From positions 1 to 64,000 of the forward strand of contig VCMS01000156.1 in NCBI GenBank assembly GCA_022539475.1: a DNA stretch of 64,000 nt, in the 5' to 3' direction. Positions within the stretch are counted from its first letter, which is position 1; each line of letters opens with the position of its first letter. This DNA is from Gracilaria domingensis (Eukaryota; Rhodophyta; Florideophyceae; Gracilariales; Gracilariaceae). A program made the translations under genes and the position numbers. Below, in pieces: positions 22,645 to 33,339 of this stretch. The notes under the pieces were generated by a model. That model had not been told where the DNA came from and searched no databases. It saw only the letters and a list, made by a program, of their open reading frames with translations.

Positions 22645-25600
22645 TCAACCCATGCGGGTGTTCAAGCGTAGTTCCTCTTCTTGAGAGTAATTGGGTAGAC
22701 CAGAACCTTCCACAGGTTGATCAGCAACCAGATTACCAGTGGTTGGTTTCCGATCCACACTTCCACTTCCCAAGGAGGATACAATTTGTGCAGCTGTACC
22801 CTCAGCGACGGGTTTGAACTTCACTAACCCTGCGGGTGCATCTCGTCCAGACGAGACATCCAGAAGAGTAGCGAAAATCCCTTCAGAGGTAGCAACCGTT
22901 TGAGCGGTGTCAATTTCTTCGAATGGAGCTTCACATAACTCATTCGAGTTGAGCTCCATTACGCTCAACGCGTTCTCCCGAACATTCGTCGACGAATCAT
23001 CGAAAACAAACCCAAATTCAGGGTACACATAGTTCTTTGCCGGTTTCAAGTGGAAAATTCCCGAAACGTTGGGAGCAACATTACGATAATCCAGATAGAA
23101 CTGGAGAGAACTGTCCTTCATAGGAACAACCACAACAGGTGAAACAGAACGACCGGTACGCGTCGCATCGCAAAAAGGGCGTACAAACGGTACAAAACTG
23201 AGACAAGTTCGCTGCTTCACTGTATCAACCATCGAAAACTAAAGATTGGTCAGAAACTCAAGTAGAGAACCAGACTTCACCTGTTCAGAACTACCACACC
23301 CGGGCAGGGTATCCAACTTAAAATCCTGTTTAGGAACATACAATTCCGTACGTGTGCGAACTTCATCGTGCGTCGATGTCTTCGCATTCCAAAGGGAGTT
23401 CATTTCATCAGCCTCCTTTGTACAGGACGAACCAACAACATCGAAAACATTCAGCTCCGTCCCAAAAGTACCCTGTGGGCGCCAAATAACTTGACCCACC
23501 ACCTGTTGGTTCTGCAACGTCTGCAAGAATTCGAAACGTTCACAATTAGCCCCTGAAAACGTTTTCTACCTTCGCAAAGGGCAATGCCTCGAGCAAATGC
23601 GAGACCAGATTTCTCTAAAAGAGAGGGTAGATGATCAATCATCAAGAGTCTACGCATCTCCGTTGCGACAGTAACCCAAGCTTGGGACATCGGAGGAATC
23701 CTCACAAACGCACGAACGCGTAGCTTCGATGAACCAGTAATTGGTGACACATACTGCTGAGCAGGAGGCAGTGGGCGGCGTTTCGATCCGACCGCTTCTT
23801 CACCCGTTCCCACGGTTTTTTAGCAAATGGAACTGACGAACCGTCAACCAACTCCACATTTGAAAGTCTGGGTTTGATCGCCTCCACATGAAGATCACAG
23901 AAATCACAACCGAGAACAATCGGTGCAGCAAGCGTCTTGCAAGCAACAAAATCAATCGACACAGCGGTCATTCCTAGACGAACCATCATTGGTACAATAC
24001 CCAGCGTAACAATTGGGTGATTACTCGCATCAGCGATTTCCATCAGGGGACCGTAACGGATAAATTCACGACACTGCTCAGACAAGAACGATTCCCGTAT
24101 ACAGTTGGGACCGGCTCCGGTGTCAAGTAGAGCGATATGACGAACAATGAGATGGTGTGAGAACCCGATATCGGCGTTAACTTTATAACTTCTCTTCGAG
24201 GGCATCATCACGCGTTCCGGATACTTTGGATTACTCTTCCGTATCCACGGCCAAACCAGTTGACCCATCTCAGGGTGCGGATCCGAACGGGATAAAGATA
24301 TTTTCCTAGAAAGGAACTTCATCGGGGAGCGAGGCCGTGAGGCCTCAGGCGTCAATGACAGCTGCTCAAAGGGCACCTCTCCCGTATGGGAGACTCCCGA
24401 AATCATTTTTTCGGGGAAGGTTTCACCAAATGACTCTGTTGTAACCCATCCTGGGGAACCAAAAAATCCCCGGCTGCGGGTATGAATTCTTGCACCCCAT
24501 CTTGCGTTTCTGTCTTGGGTTGGACTATGAAATGTTCTAGATATGTATCTCACTGTCAAATTGTTTTGGGGCCCCGGAGGCTGGCAGCCGCAGGACCAAA
24601 GTTGACTGCATTATGAATATCTTTCAGTGTGTGCACTGTAGTCGTCTTACAAGAGATGAGCTATATGATGCAATGTGTTGTATTTGATGTATATCACAGA
24701 CAAAAATGCGTCTGGATAGAGCTCCTGCAACTAATCTGGCTCTACGGGGAGATACGAGGTTTACCAGGTTTACGCTATCTCGAACAGTACTTAAGTAGAG
24801 AGCTAGTTGTCGATGAACGACTTTACGAACAAATCACTCATCAATAAACTATCTTCTACAAATATACTATTGTTTGTATCGGTCTCTGACGACCAGCGCG
24901 ACGCAGCCTCACCGGGGGCCGTTAGTCCGTCTGCACATGCAGCCCTGCCGAGGGCCGCCACTGTGCTCCCCATCGTTGTCCAGTAGAACAGCGCCGTCGG
25001 GTGCCGGGACACTGGGCCTCGTTGGTCCGGAACTCTAGCTGCTGAAGGAGCCAGAGGACCGTGAGTCGACAGACTTCGACAGTTTCCAAGGTAGCATCTT
25101 GTCCCACACCTTCGAAAGGTGGGAGCCGTTCATAATAACCCACAGGGTTTGACCTCTCCCGACTAGGGAGCGTGCTCTACGATGTTGTGTCGCCAACTTG
25201 CTGGCAAGTATAACACATCAATGTGGTCTGTTCATCATAATGACGAACGTGCAAAGGGCGTTGCGGCGTCTTGTATCTCACTACAAGTGTTGTGTACTCA
25301 AAGGAATCCATTGCAGGAGCATCTCTTCGAACCCCATTATGGGTAATTTCGACATACAAGCCGGGATCATTCTCCACAATCGGTGACGGCCTTGGATGAA
25401 CTTCCTGTTTAGGAGAGAACCCAGAATCATTGGTAGACTTCAACTGAGCAAGCTCAGGCTGCCAGTTCTCGTACCAGTTCAAATCCAAAGAGGATGAGGA
25501 TGCGTCTGACGAGGACGTCTCCGTGTCAGACGTACTCACATGAGAGTGAACCGACTTGCGGTGAACAGAAATACTACCTGATAACTTGGTGCGACGTTTC

Positions 25601-26292
25601 TTCAATCTCTTTCGAGAGTTACGACCGTGTAAATGGGAACGCTTGAAACTCTTCCGTGGACGGAATTCTGTATCCAATGAGATGTGTGATGAACTAAAAT
25701 CCGTAGAGGATGAGTCAGTATCGGATGTTGAACTCCGAGAAGGAGCAGATCTCTTACGAGAACGATGTTCAACAACCGGCGAATCGGAGAAACTACCATG
25801 GCGCGTAGTAGATATCTCCAATAAATCCAGGCGTCCACCAATACGGTGTAACTTCACAGTAAGATCCTCAATTGATGTTTTTGAAGAAGCGAAACCCTCA
25901 AGAATCGAGGAAACATTGACTTGCAACTCACGAACATCTGCTGACAACTCTCGGAGTTTGAGATCAGAAACCTCTCGTCTGAGATTCAGCAGCATCTCCA
26001 CCATGGAGTCTTGACCAAAGACCAAACTTCTGGTGTTTGTCTCCAACCTGGAGAACACAACAGGGTCGACATTCTGACAGTTGGATGAGTCATGATCCAC
26101 ATGCTTAGGATCAATACACCACCCGGCTTTGGGTACTGACGAAACGGACAAAACTTTCCGGCAGTCGGATGAAACTTCTTCAACACCAATCCCTTCGGGA
26201 ACACAGCGAAAATCCGAATGAGAAGAATCTGCAGTAACCCCAGAACGGGTAGAATCGTTATCGGTGTCACCCAGTGACCACAAAAACATCAT
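22645..26292 (-). pseudogene. Element D gag, protease and start of reverse transcriptase (fossil)
   Basis: On the minus strand, a gag-like region (about 25180-26290) has an N-terminal predicted coiled coil and an Arg/Ser-rich middle, and ends near a C-Y-T-C half zinc knuckle. Next comes an aspartic protease with LLDTGAGPNC (about 24100-24130) and LGCDFCD (about 23900). Further on is a block SPVVVVPMKDSS...DYR that matches the beginning of Gypsy reverse transcriptase. Later polymerase domains are not recognisable. The region is broken in several places. Confidence 0.65.
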
Positions 26293-26477
26293 GTCGATGA
26301 ACCGAAAACGCGGTCAGAAAAAGCGTCAAACAAAACTTCCGAAAAGCGGAGAGCGACAAGATAAACCTTCGACAGGTTACCAAGTCACGAAAGTGAGTAT
26401 TCCAAACCACAATCCAATTCCTTCAACAGGAGAAAACAATTCCAAACCTTGTAGGTGTTCCAAACGATCTAGACATC

Positions 26478-26495
26478 TTCTAAGTCGGGAGACCA
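26478..26495 (-). other. Element D primer-binding site
   Basis: The 18-mer is the same as in B (TTCTAAGTCGGGAGACCA on +), two bases from the 5' LTR of D. Confidence 0.65.
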
Positions 26496-26497
26496 CT

Positions 26498-27456
26498 TGT
26501 GGTGCAAGCCCGGAAACGGGAAACACGCACAGGACGTTCGAGATCCTGCTCCCTGCTGGGATGGAAGCTCGGCTGGAGAGCCTCTGTTGCCACCGAGGAC
26601 CTGGGTGTAAAGCCAGTAGTGGGCTAAGGTAGAACCTACAGAGGTGAAATAGAGAAACCAGAAAGGTAGGAAAACCCCAGAACGAGTGGGAGAATGGTAG
26701 AGAAACTCGAGAGAGTGGACTGTAGACTCCGAGAGGAGGCGTAGCCCGAAAAGAAAAATGGAAAGAAAAGATCCAGAAAAGAGGAGTCAAGGGCCGTGCG
26801 CAAGCAGGCAACAGGCCCGAAAGACGGGTAAAACCAAAGAAAAGGGAAACATTAACAAGAAACACACCCAATACTAGGTCAGATATCTGTCCTGCAATCA
26901 GGAATAAGAAAAAAACAAGAATCAACACATCAGCGTGTAATACAGATGTCCTGTGGCGTCCCTGAGGGGAGTAGGTGTGCTTATACCTCTTTGAGGTCAC
27001 TCTCCACATGGAGTCGTAGACCGGCAAGGGCAGAAACGCCTAGAGCCAGCACAAAAGTGCTCTCGAGCGAGAAAGTAGTCTCGAAGACGAACCTCAGTTG
27101 AATTTAATGAGTGCGCGCGACGGCGAGGTCGCGCCCAACTAAGTGGGTTCAACTGTACATTAAACTAACAATATAAACTACAGTAGTGCACACCTCATGA
27201 GGTCCACACACGTGGCTAACCCACTGTTAGGGTGTCTAGAGAGGTGATGCACTAGCTAAAAACTACACACTATCCACGTGTCCATGACCATGCAATGGTT
27301 CCAAGACCGCCTTCACCTGACAAGGTTCACCAGAAATATCAATAACATTACCAGAGTAGTGGGGGCCAGTCTCGACGAGAACAAGACTTCATCCCAGAGG
27401 GAGCGCCCATCCTAAGCAGCCTCGGAAGTACCCGTGAGGGGTGGGTTTGCTCCACA
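26498..27456 (-). repeat. Element D LTR (5' copy in element sense)
   Basis: This 959-bp LTR starts TGTGGTGC on + and ends GCTCCACA. It is followed by the duplication TAGGC (27457-27461). By eye it differs from the 6590-7547 copy at about 20 positions. Confidence 0.85.
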
Positions 27457-29257
27457 TAGGCGAGTTACTCCTCGACATTCCTCTCTTTCCAGAACGGGGG
27501 CCGTTGCAGCTCGTACGAGGCCCAATTCATCTGATATACGATGCTTTGGAGGAGGACAGACACGGGAGTTGGAGCTAGGAGCCATGCCAAGGGTGTACAC
27601 AGAAAGCCTGCAGCCTCTCGTGTCTAAGGGTGTGGCACATGAGGATAGTTCGGATAACGAAATAACACCGAATCCTGCGGCACTACCGGGGCCTATCGCC
27701 GAAGAGGCTAGGGAAATACCGAAAAATATCGACACTGGTCTGAATTCAACCTCTATGAACAGACGTGATCTTTTAAATGACCTGAATTGCTTGAAAGAAA
27801 AGGTTAAGAGGCTACAAGAGGACTTGATGGTTCGGGGTATTCTAGTGAACGTCGCCCAAGAGCAGAGTACGGCTTTGAAAAAGAGGCTTGAGGAGAAGGA
27901 TCTAGTCATTGAAGGGCTAAGGGGGGCACAGAAACAGGAGGGAGATAGGAGTACACGTGCTGGTGAACCTGGGCAGACAGGTCGAAAGAAGCATAAAATT
28001 GAGGTGTACGACGAGTTTCGAGGGGTTGCTCGAGCAGTGTATCACAACATGCTTACGTGGGCAAGGAGACAAACAAGTGAGCTATGGCTCGAAGGTGCGT
28101 CGCTCACTCGAAATTGGGGTACCCGTGCCGAGAAGGTGGAAGACGCAAATGAGAGTGGGGAAGGACTTATTGAGCCGGAGGAAGGTGGTTCATACATGGT
28201 TCCTAAAAACCCCGTGGAGCTCATGGGCAGTTTTGGCATGTTCACACCGTCGGTAGAGGGGGGGCCAGATGCTTTGCTGAAGAAAATGGTTGAAAGCGAG
28301 TTGAAGGAGTTGAGCTGGGAAGGTATTAGAAAAGCATCTCTTACCGACAGGTGTATACTGGAACTTTGTGCAGATATGTGCCTTAGGCAGAGAATGCGGC
28401 AGACCATGAGTGACGTCGTGGGCGTTCGGAAGAGAAATACGAGAGATAAACTATTTCTGCTCCTGGGGTACGATCTGATTTGGAGAAGAACAGAGCTGGT
28501 AGAAGAGAATGCTGACGAACTCACAATGCAGTTGAAGGAAGCGCAGGAGAACATAGTGCGTCTCGACGAAAATGGTGTACCGAACACTTCATGGTGGAGA
28601 GAAGCCTCATTTGGTGGTCTAAAGTACTCCAATGCGGACAATGTGAAGGATATGCCGACGGAAGATCAGGACTTGTTCTTCCGAAACCGTGTCGGGGTAC
28701 AAGTACTGAAAGAGTTTATTGGGCATGATGTGGAAGACAAGGATACGGGCACCTTTTTAGAAGACGCCATACTGTTGCTCGCACGTTTGGACGCTTGGGT
28801 GTTGACGGTTGTGAGCGTTCTAAGTACGGATGTATCAAGGGGTGGCCAGAGACAGAAACTGTTTACAAAGAAGTTTGCCCAACTGCTACCTCTGTGTTTA
28901 AAGAATGTTCTGGGGGATATTAGGCAACATGTCTTGAGGACCAATTCCAGCGAGTTTCATAATTATGGAACGACAACGGAAGATTGGACTAAGGTTCTTG
29001 GTAATGACATGAGAGAGGCTAAATTTGGATATCGAATGCCGTCGAACGGAAGACTTTACCTCACTGTGAAAGAACGATTTTTTATTGACAGTGTGAGCCG
29101 AAGATTGGGGTCTATTAGCGATTGTTTCGTTGGGGAATGCGAGGAAGAGGGTATGGAGTTCAAGGAAATGGACATGAACGATTTCGAAAGTAGCACAGGA
29201 TCACAAGAGAAGGCACCACAAAGTGAACATGTAGAGGATGAAGCCCTTAATGTTTAA
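27457..29257 (+). pseudogene. Right part of the long unknown host gene split by element D
   Basis: This is an open frame of about 600 codons. Entered from the left flank it continues in the same frame as 5986-6589, with REATDR followed by RVTPRHSS. Visible features are a basic Ser/Arg start, a predicted coiled coil (about 27760-27950, Lys/Glu/Leu heptads), a middle part with W and C residues (LELCADMCLRQRM), a long Leu-rich helical region, and an acidic tail ending EALNV. I recognise no family. The two halves would give about 800 codons. Because D has been spliced into it for some time (about 2% LTR divergence) yet the right half is still fully open, the right half may have an own start, for example the ATG at 27584 (MPRVYTES), or the insertion is recent on the scale of gene decay. 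Confidence 0.55.
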
Positions 29258-30458
29258 GGCTGTAGAAAATCAACGTGCTCAGTTGGTCCTTCTTCTGAAT
29301 CAAGATAGAATCGATTGATGTAGAAGCGGTGTTGAAACCATTGAAGTGGAGGACAAAAAGGTGGAGCAGGGTAGTTTGAGCGAACAACGTGGACAGTTCC
29401 GTGTAGTACAGAAGCTGGAACCAGCCCGTACCAAGGAGTTAACTCTACGATAGTCTCCGTTTTGCAATGACGAGGGAACGGAAGAGGTGGTTCTTTTCAT
29501 CGTTTGTAGCCCACCGTAAAGATATGCATTTCAATATGTGGTCGATGTTTGTTACGAGGGCTAAAACCTCGAAATACCGGACGAATCCTATCTCTGGTGC
29601 GGTAAGTGGAGAATCAAGGAGAGATATTAGAATTAGGGCGACTACCTGGGCAACCTAAGTCTCTGAATCTTCTCCGCTTACCAATACAGTGAAAAACGTT
29701 GGCTTTCTACTGGAACCAAATGCTGGAGAAGCGAAGACTCGTTAGATGATGTGGTATTTGGATTGTCCCAGCTTAAGTGCCTTAGAAGACGAATCGAAGT
29801 GTACAAGAGCCGGAACGAAACCGCCTTTCACGAGGACCGAGTTCACTAGAGTTATCTTTGTCTTTTCTGGGAAGTATGTAATAGAGTTTTCATCCAGTGT
29901 TTCCTTCACGAGACTGAGGAAAGAAGGAAGGGCCTGTTCACCAATTTGGTCAAGAATCGACCTTGTGTCCGTACTTGAGAACATCTCTCTAACAGCCGCC
30001 CATGTTGGTGAACTGGACATACTTGATTTCTAGATTTGGACAACGTGTGGCGTTTATTCTGGACACATCATTCCCTAACTAAGCGGAGTACATAATGGAT
30101 ATTTCACAGGCCTATATCCAAGCGCAGTCACAAATAGAAAGGCAGATATATCTAAGGGCATAAATCGAGATGAAAGTGAGATCCAATGAAGTTTTACATG
30201 TAGTTAAACCCTTGTAAGGCATTTCACAGAGTGGCGTACCTGAAAAGTTTTAACTAAAAGACATACCATACTGAGAAAGTAAAGATAAAGTCGACAATGG
30301 TAGATATTTGTTTACCCTACCTCCGTTAAAGAAATGTGATCTGTTTCACCATTTTAAAAGTTGATGACTCCTTTGGCGTTGAGGACAAAGACGTTTCCTG
30401 GGTTGATGATATTGAAGCAAGAAGATTTAAGAGCAAGTTAAGAAAGGTATTGCACGAA
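29258..30458. other. Decayed coding debris
   Basis: Several short open frames occur, including + 29467-29658 (63 codons from ATG, Arg-rich) with a GTAAGT inside, and a + frame near 29262-29450 with an acidic/Gln-rich reading. None has a recognisable domain. They look like remnants or exons of genes related to the upstream unknown gene. Confidence 0.35.
29742..30020 (-). CDS. Small unknown ORF
   Basis: This 92-codon frame runs from ATG 30020. The product is soluble, with a mix of helix-like segments (LDQIGEQALPSFLSLVKETL) and no signal or membrane segment. After its TAA the frame continues for about 28 more codons, so it may be the remnant of a longer gene. No family was recognised and no promoter was seen. 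Confidence 0.3.
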   Translation of the reverse strand: MSSSPTWAAVREMFSSTDTRSILDQIGEQALPSFLSLVKETLDENSITYFPEKTKITLVNSVLVKGGFVPALVHFDSSSKALKLGQSKYHII

Positions 30459-30466
30459 GAGCAAAG

Positions 30467-31000
30467 CAGGCCCGTATTTGTGACTGACTGACTTGATAGA
30501 AATATAAATGACAAACGACTGACTGACTAGCATATGCAACAAACGTTTAGTCATATTTAGTCATTTTCAGTACACTGGCTACAAAGACACGTGTCGAATT
30601 CATATCCACCCAGAATCACACACTTGTGCAACATAATAGCTTAAATTGTTTTGAAATTTAGTTTTGGTTTTGTAATTTTCCTACTTAACTAGTCGGTAAG
30701 TTATCTCTTCTTCTGATTACTTTTGCTCTTGTTGTCAATTTCTTGCTCAGCTTTGAAAAGTTTTTAAAACCTTTGAAGTTTGAATCAACTTTCTTTTGAA
30801 CGAATATACATCGTTAGAGCCAAAGCAAGCTGATATGTATACTTATATATCTCAAACCGAGAGCAGTGTAGTTTAGTTTTTAGGCAATCACGCTTAGAAA
30901 AGGGCAAAAAATATGTGACTAAATATGACTGACTACGAATGTTACTTAGTGACTTTGACTTTTCGACTTGGTCAAAAATCTAGTCACAAATACGGCCCTG
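30467..31000. mobile_element. hAT-like MITE 1
   Basis: This is a 534-bp non-coding element. Its ends are inverted: the left end is CAGGCCCGTATTTGTGACT and the right end, read inward, is CAGGGCCGTATTTGTGACT. It is flanked by 8-bp duplications with one mismatch, GAGCAAAG (30459-30466) and GGGCAAAG (31001-31008). Repeated GACTGACT and TGACTAAATATGACT words lie near both ends, as subterminal repeats. The CAGGG start and the 8-bp target duplication are typical of the hAT superfamily. With no transposase inside, it depends on a partner elsewhere. Confidence 0.7.
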
Positions 31001-31254
31001 GGGCAAAGCTTGGATTTTAGAGAATTTCAATCTCGCAGTTGTTGACATTTTTAATGCGTTGAATTGAATGTGGACAGAACGTAATATGTGTTTTCAGCTG
31101 TCATCACTTTTTGTATTGAGGTCTTGAATTTTGAACAGATTAGTGGTAATGAATTTTGTCTACAGATGACATACATGGTCAATTCCCTTCTAGAGAGATG
31201 ATTATATACTTGTGATTTAGTTCTGACTAGAATAATTAAAAATATTTTCTGGTC

Positions 31255-31314
31255 GTCGTCAGTCATTAGTCACCTATATTTATGTCTAGTCAGTCAGTCA
31301 CAAATACGGCCCTG
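31255..31314. repeat. Orphan right end of a second hAT-like copy
   Basis: Read inward from 31314 it gives CAGGGCCGTATTTGTGACTG followed by ACTGACT, matching the left end at 30467 for about 26 bases, longer than the end at 31000 does. It lacks its own left end. Either MITE 1 inserted into or recombined with another copy, or 30467-31314 is a composite. Confidence 0.6.
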
Positions 31315-31507
31315 ATATTATGAGACGAGAAACAAGTTGGTTAGTGTGGAGGCGGATCTGATCACGCCGGACGTGCGGCAGGGGAGGCGGATTGCAGGAG
31401 TTGTCCGGGGGCACCCCTGAACGATTTTTTTTCATATCTCGGAGAGGAGATAAGGGAAGCGCAGCGTGGAACCTGCGCTTCCTCTTTTCTCCTCTCTCGC
31501 CCAGGAG

Positions 31508-31790
31508 CGCACGCCGCGCCGCGCTGGCGCGGCAGCGACGAAAAGACTTGAAGCGAGCGTCGCGCCGCGAGGGCGCGACGCCGCAGAAGAATCGAAGCGC
31601 GTGTCGCGCCACGCCGGCGCGACGCGGCAGAAACGACTTGGAGTGCGCGTCGGGCCGCGCGGGCGCGACGCCACTGAAGAGGTGGAGTGCGCGTCGCGCC
31701 GCGCTGGCGGGACGCCACCGAAGACTTGGAGTACGCGTCGCGCCGCGCGGGCGCGACGCCGCATGGACGAATTGGAGCGCCGCCGTCGCC
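31508..31790. repeat. GC-rich palindromic minisatellite, period 44-46 bp
   Basis: Five to six units begin with G-C-G-T at 31557, 31601 (GTGT), 31647, 31691 and 31735. Each contains an inverted pair GCGTCGCGCC...GGCGCGACGC with an A-rich joint (GAAGACTTGGAG-like). Because the period is near 45 and GC is very high, long open frames appear on both strands. No TATA box or other gene signal supports any of them. Confidence 0.75.
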
Positions 31791-32153
31791 ACCGCCGCGC
31801 TGCTGGGCGCCGCGCATCGTGACCTTGGCGGGTGCCGCGCGCCTCCGCTACAGGTCGCGTGCTGCCCGTGCAAAGCCACGGCACGCCCGCCGCCTGCCGT
31901 GACGCCACTCGCACACTGCGCGCGGCGGCAGGCTATGACGAAGTTGATGGTGGGGATGCTCTGGAAGGCGCTGCGTGGTCAAGGAAAGAAGGAAACGCCG
32001 CCGCCACGCCGGGTAGCGCTGCCACCGCACGGCGCAGCGCAGACGAGAAAAACTAGCAGCAATGAAGGCAGCAGGCAGGATTTACTGGCAGAAGGCAACA
32101 AAGTCACGCATCAAGATCTTAAGTGCTAGAATGGACCGCAGTTTCACGGCTCA
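31791..32153. other. No gene recognised
   Basis: This GC-rich sequence lies between the minisatellite and the end of the next gene. The open frames here are continuations of the low-complexity frames across the minisatellite. Confidence 0.4.
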
Positions 32154-32594
32154 TTAGTCAAACAGAGCATCGAGATCGGCGAGCAGGAAACGGGCTGGAT
32201 CCAGGTTACCCTTCTGGCTGGCGGCAAGAACGAAGGCGACGCCGTCGCGAAGGCCCTGCTGGTAGGGGAACGGCGTGTCCTTGACGCTCTAGCGCACGTC
32301 TTGAGGAGCACCAACATCACCCACTGCAACCCTAGGAAGCAGCAACTTCACACGGATCATCATCTTGATCGCTAATTCCACGTCGATTTCGTGAAGTCCA
32401 CTGTTTGAGGTTATATTAGAACTTTGCTCGTCCTCTTCTTGACTCGGCTTCTCGTCGTTCGCAGCAGACTCGACCGCCTCGAGATCTAGGACAGTAACGT
32501 TTGGTGGCGCTGATGGCCCAGGAGACGTCGCTGAGGTAGAATCATCCGTCATCGCCGCAACCTGTTCGGTCACGGTAGGCGTTTTGTCGGTCAT
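32154..32594 (-). pseudogene. Small acidic protein gene with one in-frame TAG
   Basis: From ATG 32594 to TAA 32154 lies a 147-codon frame interrupted once, by TAG near 32289-32291. The first part is Ser/Thr/Pro/Glu-rich and disordered, then HEIDVELAIKMMIRVKLLLP. Beyond the stop the frame still reads like ordered protein (TPFPYQQGLRDGVAFVLAAS and a closing FLLADLDALFD), so the stop is probably recent, a sequencing error, or read through. A TATA box lies about 55 bases upstream. No family was recognised. Confidence 0.5.
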
Positions 32595-32644
32595 GGTGCG
32601 ATTGCCAGATCACTGCTGCACTCCACCTATCTGGAAGCCAGAGC

Positions 32645-32653
32645 TATTTATAC
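32645..32653 (-). promoter_or_regulatory. TATA box of the 32154-32594 gene
   Basis: TATAAATAG on the minus strand lies about 55 bases upstream of ATG 32594. The spacing fits a transcript start roughly 25 bases before the ATG. Confidence 0.55.
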
Positions 32654-32753
32654 CCGTACGTAACGCGAGATGCCCAAGAGAGGTGTCTACTATGTACCTA
32701 GCTCACCATCCACAAGGAAACGGGCAATGAAGTGCGACGTCGAGGTGATTACT

Positions 32754-33330
32754 TTACTCAATAACGCGAGTCTTGAGAAGTTTAATCAGACACACCACGT
32801 CCTCCTCAGGCGCAACAGCTTTCGCAGACGTACTGGCACCCATACGCAGACCAGACAGCACACCGCGGAGATAAACAGTAGGGAGGCGACTGACCAGGAC
32901 ACGCAGCACATTATCAACGGAGTTGAAAGACACGACCCTTTTGGCAATGTCACGCAATATTGCCTCAAACAGACCCATCAGCATCGGTGACCAAGTAATG
33001 CCGGGATCTACCCTGGATCCAGGGAGTGAGCGGAATGAAATCTCGGAGGCATCGTCGCTTGTTAAGAACTACGAAAGGTGCGGAGATGCTTAGTATCATC
33101 GGCGGTAACAGCTTTGATGAGAGGTGCTTCAACGTTGGGCGTGACTGGTAACATTTCGGCGAGAGTCCCTGTGGCCCGACAGACGAAACAGAGCGACCTC
33201 AAGTTAGCAGGATCTTTAGCGTCCACAACAACCATCGTAGCGAAGCAGGGAGACAAACCCCTCCTCAAGCCGAAGTCTCACACCAGAAATGGACATGATG
33301 GAACGATATGGAACTTGGGCAACATCCGGA
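32754..33330 (-). pseudogene. Unknown host gene, frameshifted
   Basis: Two minus-strand segments read as ordered protein in different frames. The first (about 33300-33070) contains GLSPCFATMVVVDAKDP and LCFVCRATGTLAEMLPVTP. The second (about 33060-32754) contains SLPGSRVDPGITWSPMLMG, SVDNVLRVLVSRLPTVYL and LIKLLKTRVIE. A frame change near 33065 separates them. A single gene with a frameshift, or a short unrecognised intron, explains this best. No start codon or family was recognised. Confidence 0.4.
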
Positions 33331-33339
33331 GACCGCCCT

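Larger units (their letters stand above)
6590..27456 (-). mobile_element. Element D: Ty3/Gypsy LTR element carrying nested element B
   Basis: This LTR-to-LTR element is read on the minus strand. Its LTRs (6590-7547 and 26498-27456) begin TGT and end CCACA, and it is flanked by a perfect 5-bp duplication TAGGC (6585-6589 and 27457-27461). The primer-binding site is at 26478-26495 and the polypurine tract at 7548-7560. Internal sequence holds a gag-like region, an aspartic protease and the beginning of a reverse transcriptase. The later polymerase, RNase H and integrase are not recognisable, so D looks like a broken, non-autonomous copy with several breaks. Element B (7643-19383) is inserted near its 3' end. 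The LTRs differ at about 20 positions by eye (about 2%), making D older than B. It splits a host gene. Confidence 0.85.

Noticed and set aside
26377-27027. Long minus-strand frames inside the LTRs of D (also 6478-7143)
   Set aside because: They repeat in both LTRs, have no good start or domain, and follow from LTR composition.
31298-32129. Long open frames across the GC-rich minisatellite (both strands)
   Set aside because: They are explained by period and composition. There is no promoter and the product is low-complexity.
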